Notes: a model not told the origin generated them from the sequence alone. DNA of 64,000 nucleotides from JBDHWG01 sp046328525 (GCA_046328525.1 JAXLWK010000003.1:496001-560000), one strand, 5' to 3'; positions 37,031 through 45,495 are shown, counted from the first letter of the stretch. Numbers and translations: made by a program.

Positions 37031-37954
37031 GTGAAAGCCATGGAGGATCTCGCTCAACTGACGACAGAACAAGACAATCCCGCCAGCCAGGACCTCGACA
37101 AGCGTTCCTCGGCTGAGATTGTCTCGGTCATCAACCTGGAGGATGCCCGCGTTGCCCACGCGGTGCGCACCGAGCTGCCCAAGATCGCCGAGGCGGTAGA
37201 CACCATCGTCGAGCGCATGCGGCGCGGCGGACGCCTCGTCTACATCGGCGCGGGCACGAGCGGCCGTATCGCCGCGATGGACGCGATGGAGTGTGTGCCG
37301 AGCTTCGGCGTCCCGGAGGAGCGCATCCGCATTCTCCTCGCCGGCGGCGAACAGGCGATGTTCCACTCGGTGGAAGGTGCGGAGGACGACACTGACGCCG
37401 CCGCCCGCTCCATAGATCAGATTGACGTAGGGCCGGAGGATGCCGTGATCGGCGTCGCGGCCAGCGGCCGCACACCGTATGTGCTGGCAGCCATGCGCGA
37501 GGCGCGGGCACGCGGCGCGGCCACGATTGGCATTGTCAACAACCGGGCGACGCCGATGCACGAGGTCGCCGACGTCACCATCGCGGTCCTGACCGGGCCG
37601 GAGGTGGTCACCGGGGCGACGCGCATGAAGGCCGGGACGGCGCAGAAGATGGTGCTGAACACGCTGACGACGGCGACGTTCATCCGCCTGGGCAAGGTGT
37701 ACAGCAACCAGATGGTGGACGTCAAGGCCGTCAACAGCAAGCTGCGCAACCGCGCGCGCCGCATTCTCATCAGCGTCGCCAAGGTTGACCCCGTGACCGC
37801 CGACACGGCGCTTGCCGAAGCCGATTACGACGTCAAGGTGGCGGTCGTCATGCTTCTGGCCGATGTGAGCGCCGAGGAAGCGCGTGACCGACTGAAGGCC
37901 GCCAGCGGATACGTTCGCCGCGCCTCCGAGAACAAGCAAGGCCAGGCGTCCTGA
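37031..37954 (+). CDS. murQ: N-acetylmuramic acid 6-phosphate etherase
   Basis: A 307-aa SIS-domain lyase that splits the lactyl ether of MurNAc-6-P to GlcNAc-6-P and D-lactate. The motifs are TEQDNPASQDLDKRSSAEIV, RLVYIGAGTSGRIAAMDAMECVPSFG, EGAEDD, VIGVAASGRTPYVLAAM and TGATRMKAGTAQKMVLNT. The GTG at 37031 is 9 nt after GGAGGG; an ATG three codons later is the alternative. The gene follows the membrane protein by 23 bp. The D-lactate formed could be handled by a LarA-like enzyme such as that at 11684, though the link is speculative. Confidence 0.96.
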   Translation: MKAMEDLAQLTTEQDNPASQDLDKRSSAEIVSVINLEDARVAHAVRTELPKIAEAVDTIVERMRRGGRLVYIGAGTSGRIAAMDAMECVPSFGVPEERIRILLAGGEQAMFHSVEGAEDDTDAAARSIDQIDVGPEDAVIGVAASGRTPYVLAAMREARARGAATIGIVNNRATPMHEVADVTIAVLTGPEVVTGATRMKAGTAQKMVLNTLTTATFIRLGKVYSNQMVDVKAVNSKLRNRARRILISVAKVDPVTADTALAEADYDVKVAVVMLLADVSAEEARDRLKAASGYVRRASENKQGQAS

Positions 37955-37989
37955 CAGCAGCAATAGCGCGTTCGGCAACCGGAGCCAGC

Positions 37990-38664
37990 ATGACGAAGAT
38001 CCTGGTGATCGAGGACGATCCGGTGCTCCAGCAGGCGCTGGAAATGAGTTTGACCCGCGAAGGCTACGACATTGTCTCCGCGTCCGACGGCATCGCCGGC
38101 CTGGCGCTGGCGCGGGATGCCGAGCCGGACCTGATCATCCTGGACCTGATGCTGCCGCGCCTCGACGGTCTGTCGGTGGCGCGCGCGGTGCGCCAGGAGG
38201 CGGAGACGCCCATCATCATGCTGACGGCGCGGAGCGGGGAAGTGGACCGCATCGTCGGGCTGGAGAGTGGCGCCGACGACTATGTGACCAAGCCGTTTAG
38301 CTCTGGCGAGCTGATGGCGCGGGTGCGCGCCGTGCTGCGCCGCGCGCCGACGCGGCGGGTCGAGCGCCTGGAGGGCGGCGGCATTGTGCTGGACCTCATC
38401 AGCCGCCGCGCGACCCTGCACGGGCAGGAGCTGAACCTGCGCCACAAGGAGTTCAACCTCCTGGCCGAGCTGATGCGCAACCAGGGCATGGTGCTCTCGC
38501 GCGAGTTTCTCCTGGAGCGCGTCTGGGGCTACGACTACGTGGGCGACACGAACCGGACTATAGACGTGCACATCCGCTGGCTGCGCGAGAAGATCGAGGA
38601 CGACCCCTCCAACCCGCAGCGCATCCAGACTGTGCGCGGCATCGGCTATCGCTTCGAGGCGTGA
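37990..38664 (+). CDS. OmpR/PhoB-family response regulator
   Basis: 224 aa. The receiver domain has Asp9/Asp10 (VIEDDP), phospho-acceptor Asp52 (LDLMLP) and Lys101 (YVTKPF). The C-terminal winged helix (residues of about 130-222) ends RTIDVHIRWLREKIEDDPSNPQRIQTVRGIGYRFE. It pairs with the PAS histidine kinase 3 bp downstream and precedes pst and phoU, so it is the likely PhoB/PhoP of this organism. Its probable target is the TTAAC array at 39856-39915. Confidence 0.93.
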   Translation: MTKILVIEDDPVLQQALEMSLTREGYDIVSASDGIAGLALARDAEPDLIILDLMLPRLDGLSVARAVRQEAETPIIMLTARSGEVDRIVGLESGADDYVTKPFSSGELMARVRAVLRRAPTRRVERLEGGGIVLDLISRRATLHGQELNLRHKEFNLLAELMRNQGMVLSREFLLERVWGYDYVGDTNRTIDVHIRWLREKIEDDPSNPQRIQTVRGIGYRFEA

Positions 38665-38667
38665 AGG

Positions 38668-39846
38668 GTGGACACGTGGGGCTGGCTCGCGCTTCTCGTC
38701 GCCGGCGCGGCGTGCCTCCTTCTCTGGCTGCGCAGCCGCCAGGCGCAGGCGCAGGCGCGCGCGGCGGAGACGCGGGCGCGGGTGTTGGAGCGGGCGCAGG
38801 CCGAGCTGGCGGCCAGGGTGGAGGATGTGGTGCGACGGCAGCGCCAGATCGAAGCCGCGACGAGCGATCCCATTCTGCTGATCAACCGGGAGCGCACCGT
38901 CGTCGAGGCCAACCCGGCCGCCGTCCGAGTCTTCGGCGATGCTGCCGGGCGGACCCTGCTGGAAGTCGTCCGCGACGCCGATCTGCACCACAGCGTAATG
39001 GAGACCCTGGCCGATGGACGTCCGCGTACCCTGCCGCTCAACCTGCTCGGGCGCGGCTACGATGTGACCCTCGTCAACGGCAGCGCCGACATCGCCATCA
39101 CGTTCCGCGATGTGACGGAGCTGTACCGATTGCAGCGGGCGCGGCGCGACTTCGTCGCCAACATCTCCCACGAGCTGCGTACTCCCCTCACGTCCCTGGG
39201 CTTATTGTGCGAGACGCTCCAGGCCACCGAGGCCGCCAACGGCTCGGAGCGCCGCCTCGTGTCCACCATTGCATCCGAGGTCGCCGCCTTGCGCCAGCTC
39301 GTCACGGACATGCTGGACCTGAGCCAGATCGAGGATGGGCGCATGGTCATCCGCCTGGCGCCCATGGCCGCTGCCGAGCTTGTGGAGACGGCGGTCACGC
39401 GCCTGGCGCCCCAGGCCCAATCCCGCGACATCGCCCTCGAAACCCACGTGGACGGCCAAATCCGCGTGCTGGCCGACGGGGACAAGATCGTCCGCGTGCT
39501 CACGAACCTCCTCGACAATGCCGTCAAGTACTCGCCCGCCGGCAAGGCCGTGACGGTCACGGTGCAGCCGGCCGAAGACTTCGGCGCGGGCGGCGGGCAC
39601 GTCCAAGCCGGCGATGTGGTGTTCACCGTCGCCGACCAGGGGCCGGGCATTGCCAGCGGCGACCTGCCGCGCGTCTTCGAGCGTTTCTTCAAGGTAGACC
39701 GCGCGCGAGAGCGCGGGACGGGCATGGGCGCGGGCCTGGGGCTGGCGATTGCGCGGCACCTGGTCGAGGCCCACGGCGGGCAAATCTGGGTGTCGAGCGT
39801 CGAGGGCCGCGGCGCGATGTTCTGCTTCACCCTCCCCGAAGCCTGA
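38668..39846 (+). CDS. PhoR-like sensor histidine kinase with PAS domain
   Basis: 392 aa. A single N-terminal membrane helix (residues of about 4-21) is followed by a coiled helix, a PAS domain (about 62-150), and a HisKA domain with His168 in NISHELRTP. The ATP-binding domain has NLLDNAVKYSP, DQGPGI, FERFFKVD and GAGLGLAIARHLVEAHGG. There is no extracytoplasmic sensor loop, as in PhoR proteins that read PhoU/Pst state. GTG start 3 bp after the regulator stop. Placed immediately upstream of the Pst genes, it most likely reports phosphate sufficiency through PhoU. Confidence 0.92.
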   Translation: MDTWGWLALLVAGAACLLLWLRSRQAQAQARAAETRARVLERAQAELAARVEDVVRRQRQIEAATSDPILLINRERTVVEANPAAVRVFGDAAGRTLLEVVRDADLHHSVMETLADGRPRTLPLNLLGRGYDVTLVNGSADIAITFRDVTELYRLQRARRDFVANISHELRTPLTSLGLLCETLQATEAANGSERRLVSTIASEVAALRQLVTDMLDLSQIEDGRMVIRLAPMAAAELVETAVTRLAPQAQSRDIALETHVDGQIRVLADGDKIVRVLTNLLDNAVKYSPAGKAVTVTVQPAEDFGAGGGHVQAGDVVFTVADQGPGIASGDLPRVFERFFKVDRARERGTGMGAGLGLAIARHLVEAHGGQIWVSSVEGRGAMFCFTLPEA

Positions 39847-39855
39847 CGTTATCAG

Positions 39856-39915
39856 TTAAATCCCCTTAACATGAATTTAGCACGCAGCTAACATTGAGTT
39901 AACTGCCAATTAAAT
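39856..39915 (+). promoter_or_regulatory. Pho-box-like array: six TTAA(C)-type repeats, 11-bp period
   Basis: Repeats start at 39856 (TTAAAT), 39866 (TTAACA), 39877 (TTAGCA), 39888 (CTAACA), 39899 (TTAACT) and 39910 (TTAAAT), at steps of 10, 11, 11, 11 and 11 bp. Gram-positive and cyanobacterial PhoP/PhoB boxes are direct TTAACA-like repeats with an 11-bp period, so this is a likely binding site for the regulator encoded at 37990. A -10-like TACACTATA lies just downstream (about 39925). The array follows the kinase gene by 9 bp. Confidence 0.8.
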
Positions 39916-39973
39916 ACGCGCCTGTACACTATAGGTGAGGCCAAACGCGCGAGCGTCCCTCTCCTCCTCTGCC

Positions 39974-40011
39974 GCCTGGGGTGGGTGATTCGGTCGCCGC
40001 CCACCCTGGGC
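39974..40011 (+). promoter_or_regulatory. Leader hairpin upstream of the small Pho-linked genes
   Basis: GCCTGGGGTGGG (39974-39985) pairs with CCCACCCTGGGC (40000-40011) as a 12-bp RNA stem with two G-U wobbles and a 14-nt loop. It is followed by ATCTTCTTGT. It sits in the leader (about 160 nt) between the Pho array and the ATG at 40084, so it could be an attenuator or a transcript-stability element. Confidence 0.45.
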
Positions 40012-40083
40012 ATCTTCTTGTCAGGACGACGGAGGATGGTCCCCGTTGAGACCCGCGAGGGACGCCGGAAGGAACAGGCTACC

Positions 40084-40347
40084 ATGAGCCTACACACATC
40101 TCTGAAGCATACAGGGCGTCTGCGGCCGGCCAGCCCGGTGGTGGGCTTGCCGGAGCTGCACGTCCACCTGGAAGAGGGCTGGGCGATAGATGGCCCGGTG
40201 TATCGGACAGAGGACCAGAAGCGGGGGCGAGTGATCTTTCACTTCATCACCTGGTACGGGCGCACGCCGCGTGTCGTCTCGGTGGCGGACGGGCCGGATG
40301 TCCAGCGCTTCCTGGCCGAGCAGATGCTTGCCGTCGAAGAGTCATAG
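40084..40347 (+). CDS. Small hypothetical protein, Pho-linked paralogue 1
   Basis: 87 aa, soluble, no known domain. The central part LPELHVHLEEGWAIDGPVYR, then VIFHFITWYGRTPRVVSVADGPDVQRFLAEQ, matches the next gene's product in the same order (LQDGWAVDPPIY, LTYHFVLRRRG, LVSVTDNAVIRDLIAQQ). The ATG at 40084 follows GGAAGG. It is the first gene after the Pho array and stands 345 bp before pstS. Function unknown; it could bind a phosphate-related ligand or partner. Confidence 0.75.
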   Translation: MSLHTSLKHTGRLRPASPVVGLPELHVHLEEGWAIDGPVYRTEDQKRGRVIFHFITWYGRTPRVVSVADGPDVQRFLAEQMLAVEES

Positions 40348-40364
40348 CGCAACCCGGAGGATGT

Positions 40365-40628
40365 ATGGCCGCGCAGATGGCGATCGGGGAACGACAGTAT
40401 GATGAGCTTCTGCTGGCCTTACAAGACGGATGGGCGGTTGATCCTCCCATCTACGTGCGGCCCACGTGGTGGACCCACGCCACGTCGCACCTTACATACC
40501 ATTTCGTCCTGCGCCGTCGCGGCGATCTCAACCTGGTGAGTGTGACCGATAATGCTGTGATACGTGACTTGATCGCCCAACAGAATTGGGAATGTAGCTG
40601 GTTACTGGCGGATTTTGAACAGTATTGA
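40365..40628 (+). CDS. Small hypothetical protein, Pho-linked paralogue 2
   Basis: 87 aa, the same length as its neighbour and clearly related (shared GWA-D-P-Y, H-F, VSV, Q-Q pattern), with an insertion PTWWTHATSH and Trp/Cys-rich end WECSWLLADFEQY. GGAGG (40356-40360) precedes the ATG at 40365. It lies 17 bp after paralogue 1 and 64 bp before pstS, so it would be part of the phosphate-starvation transcript. Confidence 0.75.
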   Translation: MAAQMAIGERQYDELLLALQDGWAVDPPIYVRPTWWTHATSHLTYHFVLRRRGDLNLVSVTDNAVIRDLIAQQNWECSWLLADFEQY

Positions 40629-40692
40629 TGCCAACGAACGCCGTTTCAGGCGATCGTGATAGATTGATATTCAGGACAGAGGAGAAACACTC

Positions 40693-41979
40693 ATGCACCG
40701 CACATTGACCCGATCCGTATTCATGCTGCTCGCCCTGGCCCTGGCCCTCGTGGTCGTGGCCTGTGGCGGCGGCGCTTCCACGTCGGCGCCGGCGGCTGCG
40801 CCGACAGCCGCGCCGGCGGCGAAGGCCGCGCCGACGGAAGCCCCGAAGGCCGCCGCGCCGACAGAAGCCCCCAAGGCTGCCGCGCCGACCGAAGCGCCGA
40901 AGGCCGCCGCCACCAGCGCCTCTGGTGGCGCAGCCGCCAGCAGTGGCGCGTGTGACGTCAACGCCAGGGTGACCGGCCCCTTCCCCGGCGAGGCCAGCGC
41001 GCTGACCGGCGCTGGCGCGACGTTCCCCGCCCCTCTTTACACCCGCTGGTTCTCTGACTACAATAAGCTGACCAACGTCAAGGTCAACTACCAGGGCGTC
41101 GGCTCGGGCGCCGGCATCACCCAGTTCACCGAGAATACGGTCAACTTCGGCGCAACGGACGCGCCGATGACCGATGCGCAGCTCAAGACGGCGACGGACA
41201 AGAACGGCGCGGTGCTGCACATCCCGACGGCGTTCGGCGCGGTCGTGGTGACGTACAATATTCCCAGCTTGACCGCTCCGCTGAACCTGTCGGCCGATAC
41301 GGTTGGCGGCATGATGTTGGGCACGATCACGAAGTGGAATGACCCGAAGATCGCCGCCGAGAATCCGGGCGTGGCGCTGCCGGACGCGGATGTGGTCACG
41401 GTGCACCGCTCGGACGGCTCCGGCACGACCAACGCCTTCACGTCGTGGCTGGCGGCGGCCAATCCTGAGTGGAAGAGCAAAGTCGGCGCGGGCACGACGG
41501 TCAACTGGCCGGCCGGCCTGGGCGCGCAGGGCAACGCCGGCGTCGCGGGCGAAGTGAAGAACAACCCCAACTCGATCGGCTACGTCGAGCAGATCTACGC
41601 CGAGCAGAACAAGATGCCCATGGCGAACATCAAGAACGCGGCCGGCAAGTTCATCAAGCCGTCGCTCGAGTCGGTGGGCGCGGCGATGGCAAGCTCCATC
41701 TCGAGCATTCCCGACGACCTGCGCTTCTCGATCATCAACGCCTCGGGCGATGCGTCGTACCCCATCTCGACCCCGACCTGGTTGCTCGTCTATCAGCAGC
41801 AGAAGGACGCCGCGATTGCGACGGCGTTGACGCGCATGATGTGGTGGGCCATCACCGACGGCGAGAAGATCAACCCCGAGCTAGGCTACGCGCCACTGCC
41901 GGAGGCGATGCGGGCCAAGGTGCTCGCCAAGATTTGCTCGGTGACTGTCAACGGGAAGCCGGCCTTCCCTGGAAAGTAA
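40693..41979 (+). CDS. pstS: Phosphate-binding lipoprotein PstS
   Basis: 428 aa. Signal peptide with lipobox VVAC (Cys24), then a linker of about 70 residues with three PTEAPKAAA units, then the phosphate-binding fold: GAGATFPAPLYTRWFSDYNK, GVGSGAGITQFTENTVNFGATDAPMT, and VTVHRSDGSGTTNAFTSWLA, which contain the Ser/Asp/Arg phosphate contacts. It captures extracytoplasmic phosphate for PstCAB. GGAGA precedes the ATG at 12 nt spacing from the lead G. First gene of pstSCAB-phoU-phoU. Confidence 0.96.
   Translation: MHRTLTRSVFMLLALALALVVVACGGGASTSAPAAAPTAAPAAKAAPTEAPKAAAPTEAPKAAAPTEAPKAAATSASGGAAASSGACDVNARVTGPFPGEASALTGAGATFPAPLYTRWFSDYNKLTNVKVNYQGVGSGAGITQFTENTVNFGATDAPMTDAQLKTATDKNGAVLHIPTAFGAVVVTYNIPSLTAPLNLSADTVGGMMLGTITKWNDPKIAAENPGVALPDADVVTVHRSDGSGTTNAFTSWLAAANPEWKSKVGAGTTVNWPAGLGAQGNAGVAGEVKNNPNSIGYVEQIYAEQNKMPMANIKNAAGKFIKPSLESVGAAMASSISSIPDDLRFSIINASGDASYPISTPTWLLVYQQQKDAAIATALTRMMWWAITDGEKINPELGYAPLPEAMRAKVLAKICSVTVNGKPAFPGK
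40831..40911 (+). repeat. Three 27-bp coding repeats in the pstS linker
   Basis: Three tandem 27-bp units, each coding for PTEAPKAAA (residues 47-55, 56-64 and 65-73). The units differ at synonymous third positions, so this is an old or selected linker expansion rather than a fresh slippage. Confidence 0.8.
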
Positions 41980-41984
41980 GTCGC

Positions 41985-42974
41985 ATGGCTACACGCGAAG
42001 AGACAACCGCGGTCGCCTCCTCGCTCATCGGTCGCCGGGGTATCAACCCCGGCGACCGGATGTTCCGAGGACTGATTATCGGGCTGAGCGTGCTGGTGGT
42101 TTTCATCCTGGTGCTGCTCGCCTTTCAGCTTCTACGCGACTCTCTGCCGGTCTGGCAGGAAGAGGGCCTGAGCTTCATCTGGGGCGCGACATGGAGCCCG
42201 CCGCAAGAGATCTTCGGCGCGCTGCCCTTCATCTATGGAACGTTCGTCACCGCGATCATCGCGCTGGTGTTGGCGACGCCGGTGGCGGTGGGCGCGGCCG
42301 TGTTCCTGGTGGAGTACGCGCCGCCGCGCTTTGCGGACCCGATTGCGTTCGTGGTCGAGCTGCTGGCTGCCATTCCAAGCGTGATCTTCGGTCTCTGGGG
42401 CCTGTACGTCCTGGCGCCCGTCATGCGCAGCACCATCCAGCCGTTTCTCAAGAGCACGGTCGGCCAGCTGCCCGTCGTCGGGGTGCTGTTCTCCGGCCCG
42501 ACCCTCGGCCGCGACTACCTCACCGCCGGCACAATCCTGGCGATCATGATCCTGCCGACGGTGATGGCCGTCTCCCGCGAGATCATCCGCTCGGTGCCGG
42601 ACACCCAGCGCGAGGGCATGCTCAGTCTGGGGGCGACGCGCTGGGAAGTCATCCAGAACGCCGTCCTGCCCTACGCGCGCACTGGCGTGGTAGGCGCGGT
42701 CATCCTCGGCCTGGGCCGCGCCCTCGGCGAGACGATGGCCGTCACCATGACCATCGGCAACAGCTCGCGGCAGATCTCGCCGTCGCTGTTCACGCCGGGC
42801 TATACCCTCGCCAGCGGCATCGCCAACCAGTTCAACGAGGCCAGCTCTGGTCTGTACTTTGGCGCCATCGTCGGGCTGGCCCTCATTCTCCTCGTGATCG
42901 CGTTCCTGACCAACCTGGTCGCCCGTGTCCTCGTCAAGCGCACCGCGACGGGGCCGGTCGGGGCCATCGTGTAG
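41985..42974 (+). CDS. pstC: Phosphate ABC transporter permease PstC
   Basis: 329 aa, six helices. The segments ATPVAVGAAVFLVEYAPPRF, ELLAAIPSVIFGLWGLYVLAP, and the EAA-type loop REGMLSLGATRWEVIQNAVLPYARTGVVGA followed by ALGETMAV are typical of PstC. It starts 5 bp after pstS and feeds PstA/PstB to import phosphate. Confidence 0.96.
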   Translation: MATREETTAVASSLIGRRGINPGDRMFRGLIIGLSVLVVFILVLLAFQLLRDSLPVWQEEGLSFIWGATWSPPQEIFGALPFIYGTFVTAIIALVLATPVAVGAAVFLVEYAPPRFADPIAFVVELLAAIPSVIFGLWGLYVLAPVMRSTIQPFLKSTVGQLPVVGVLFSGPTLGRDYLTAGTILAIMILPTVMAVSREIIRSVPDTQREGMLSLGATRWEVIQNAVLPYARTGVVGAVILGLGRALGETMAVTMTIGNSSRQISPSLFTPGYTLASGIANQFNEASSGLYFGAIVGLALILLVIAFLTNLVARVLVKRTATGPVGAIV

Positions 42975-43010
42975 CCCATGGGCGCACCTGGGATTCGTAG
43001 AGGCGAGAAC

Positions 43011-43907
43011 ATGGCAACTATTGCAGCCGAAGGCTTACTAGGCCGCTCAAGCAACCGAGGCAACCTGCGGCGCCGCTACTTCATTGACAGGCTGCTGGGC
43101 GCTCTTGTGACGCTGGCCGCCGCGATCGGCGTCGCGCTCCTGTTCCTGATCATCGCGTACATCGTCCTCAAGGGCCTGCCCGCCTGGAACCTCGAATTCT
43201 TTATTGGGCACACCGAGCCTGTTGGGGTGGCGCAGGGCGGCATCGGCCAGGCCATTGTCGGTACGGTCATGATGCTGGCCGTCGCCTGTCTCCTGGGCAT
43301 CCCCCTGGGCATCGCCGCCGCGATCTACCTATCGGAGTACGGCCGCGGCCGATTCGCCGAAATCACCCAGTTCGCCATCGAGACCATCGCCGGCGTGCCG
43401 TCCATCGTCGTCGGCTCGTTCATCTGGGCGTTCCTGGTCAAGGGCATCATGGGCAGCTACTCCGGTCTCGCCGGCGGCGTGGCGCTCGGCATCATCATGA
43501 TCCCGATTGTGGCGCGCACGGCGCAAGAGGTGTTGCGGCTGGTGCCGGACTCGCTGCGCGAAGCGTCGCTGGCGCTCGGCATACCCTATTGGAAGACGGT
43601 GCTGTACATCGTCTTGCCGACGGCGCGCGCGGGCCTGGTGACGGCCGTCGTCCTGGCGGCGGCGCGCGCGGGCGGCGAGTCGGCCCCGCTGCTGCTCACG
43701 GCGCTCGGCAACGACTTCTACAACTTCGACCTTCTCAAGCCCATGTCGGCGATCCCGCTGATTATCTACAAGTATGCGCTCAGCCCATACGAGGAGTGGC
43801 ACCAGCAGGCGTGGGGCGCGGCTCTGGTGCTGATTGTGGTGATCGGCGTGGTCAGTCTGTTGACCCGCTGGTCCGTCGCTCGGTCGGCGCGTCATCTTAA
43901 GGGTTGA
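43011..43907 (+). CDS. pstA: Phosphate ABC transporter permease PstA
   Basis: 298 aa, six helices. The motifs are PLGIAAAIYLSEYGRGRFAE, ETIAGVPSIVVGSFIWAF, EVLRLVPDSLREASLALGIPYWKTVLYIVLPTA and ARAGGESAPLLLTALGN. The ATG at 43011 follows AGAGGCGAG; an in-frame ATG at 42978 would overlap the end of pstC less plausibly. Second permease of the Pst importer. Confidence 0.96.
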   Translation: MATIAAEGLLGRSSNRGNLRRRYFIDRLLGALVTLAAAIGVALLFLIIAYIVLKGLPAWNLEFFIGHTEPVGVAQGGIGQAIVGTVMMLAVACLLGIPLGIAAAIYLSEYGRGRFAEITQFAIETIAGVPSIVVGSFIWAFLVKGIMGSYSGLAGGVALGIIMIPIVARTAQEVLRLVPDSLREASLALGIPYWKTVLYIVLPTARAGLVTAVVLAAARAGGESAPLLLTALGNDFYNFDLLKPMSAIPLIIYKYALSPYEEWHQQAWGAALVLIVVIGVVSLLTRWSVARSARHLKG

Positions 43908-43923
43908 CAGAACAGGGGATGGG

Positions 43924-44751
43924 ATGATGACAGTCAGCAAACCGGTTGTCGCCGAGCGGGCAGACACACAGTCCGCCGCAGGGCACTCGATGGAAACGCG
44001 GAATCTGTGCGCCTACTACGGGGACAAGCTCGCGATCGAGAACGTAAATATCGTCATCCCCGCTAATCGGGTGACGGCGCTCATCGGGCCTTCGGGCTGC
44101 GGCAAATCCACCCTTATCCGCACGTTCAACCGCATGCACGAGGTGGTGCGCGGCGGGCGGGTCGCCGGCGAGGTTCTGCTTGACGGCGTCAACATCTATG
44201 GCGACGGAGTGGACCCGGTGCAGGTGCGCCGCCTGGCCGGGATGGTGTTCCAGAAGCCGAACCCCTTCCCCATGATGTCGGTGTACGATAACGTCGTGGC
44301 CGGGCTGAAGCTCGAAGGCGTGCGCGACAAGGCGCTGCTCGACGAGACGGTCGAACGCTGTCTCAAGCAGTCGGCGCTGTGGGATGAGGTCAAGGACAAG
44401 CTGCACGCATCGGGAGCGGCCCTGTCAGGTGGACAGCAGCAGCGCCTGTGCATCGCGCGCACCCTGGCTGTCGAGCCAGAGGTCATCCTGATGGATGAGC
44501 CGGCGTCGGCCCTCGACCCCATCTCAACGCTCAAGATCGAGGACCTGATGCAAGACCTGCGCGACCGCTACACGATTTGCGTCGTCACGCATAACATGCA
44601 GCAGGCCGCCCGCGTTTCTGACTTTACAGCGTTCATGCTCGCGGGTGACGATCGCGTGGGCCGTCTCGTGGAGTACGGCCCCACCCGCCAGATCTTTACC
44701 AACCCGACTGACCGGCGCACCGAGGACTACATCACCGGCCGCTTCGGATGA
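43924..44751 (+). CDS. pstB: Phosphate ABC transporter ATP-binding protein PstB
   Basis: 275 aa. Walker A GPSGCGKSTL, Q-loop VFQKPNPFPMMSVYDN (PstB-specific), signature LSGGQQQRLCIARTLA, Walker B VILMDEPASALDP and switch His in VVTHNMQQAARVSD. It powers phosphate uptake through PstCA. The product begins with a 20-residue extension before METRNLCAYYG that may be partly untranslated, since an internal ATG at 43990 also exists. It follows pstA by 16 bp. Confidence 0.97.
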   Translation: MMTVSKPVVAERADTQSAAGHSMETRNLCAYYGDKLAIENVNIVIPANRVTALIGPSGCGKSTLIRTFNRMHEVVRGGRVAGEVLLDGVNIYGDGVDPVQVRRLAGMVFQKPNPFPMMSVYDNVVAGLKLEGVRDKALLDETVERCLKQSALWDEVKDKLHASGAALSGGQQQRLCIARTLAVEPEVILMDEPASALDPISTLKIEDLMQDLRDRYTICVVTHNMQQAARVSDFTAFMLAGDDRVGRLVEYGPTRQIFTNPTDRRTEDYITGRFG

Positions 44752-44789
44752 TGCGCGGCTGAGCCACCCGACGAGAGGACGACTTCGCT

Positions 44790-45446
44790 ATGCGCACGAA
44801 TTTTGACAAGCAACTGCGCGAGGTGCGCGCTCACATCCTGGAGCTGGGCAGCCTGGCCGAGCGCTCCATCGCGCAGGCCGTCGAGGCGCTCACGCGGCGC
44901 GATCTGTCGCTGGCCCAGGCCGTGGTCAGTGGCGATGCCGACATCAATCGTCTGCGCTTTGTCATCGAGGAAGAAATCACCCTCATCATGGCGACGCAGC
45001 AGCCGACGGCACGCGACTTGCGAGAGTTGGTGACAGCCCTCGCAATTACGTCGGAGCTGGAGCGGATCGCCGACCACGCGAAGGGCATCGGCCGCCTGGT
45101 GGGGCGGCTCGACGCATTGCCGATGCCGTCCGGCCTGGCGGGTATCCCTGAGATGGCCGAGGACGTGCGGCGGATGCTACGCGAGAGCCTCGACGCCTAC
45201 GCCGAGCAGTCCGTCAGCCGGGCTGAGAGGGTCGCCCAGGAAGACTACGAGATTGACAAGCGTTACCAGAGCATCTTCGAGATGCTGGGCGACTTCATGG
45301 ACGCGGGCAAGCCAGAGCGCATGGGCGGCACGTATCTGCTGTGGGTGTCCCACAATCTAGAGCGGGTGGGAGATCGGGCGACCAACATCGCGGAGCGCGT
45401 GATCTTCGCCGCCACCGGCCGCCTGGTGGAGCTGAACGCGGATTAG
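44790..45446 (+). CDS. phoU: Phosphate-specific transport system accessory protein PhoU (copy 1)
   Basis: 218 aa, two three-helix bundles with metal-binding ELERIADHAKGIGRL and NLERVGDRATNIAERVIF (the E-x-x-R-x-x-D repeat). It links Pst activity to the PhoR kinase and restrains both. It lies 38 bp after pstB. The two bundles are full, with no sign of decay. Confidence 0.95.
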   Translation: MRTNFDKQLREVRAHILELGSLAERSIAQAVEALTRRDLSLAQAVVSGDADINRLRFVIEEEITLIMATQQPTARDLRELVTALAITSELERIADHAKGIGRLVGRLDALPMPSGLAGIPEMAEDVRRMLRESLDAYAEQSVSRAERVAQEDYEIDKRYQSIFEMLGDFMDAGKPERMGGTYLLWVSHNLERVGDRATNIAERVIFAATGRLVELNAD

Positions 45447-45495
45447 CCGCCCGTTACACGTGAGGCGCGGCCCACATTCGGTTGCGCGATTGTCT

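Noticed and set aside
37825..39171. 448-codon open frame on the - strand
   Set aside because: It is antisense to murQ, the response regulator and the kinase; composition is that of a shadow frame.
40831..40911. Tandem repeats as a CRISPR array
   Set aside because: Units are directly abutting 27-mers in frame within the pstS linker, with no spacers.
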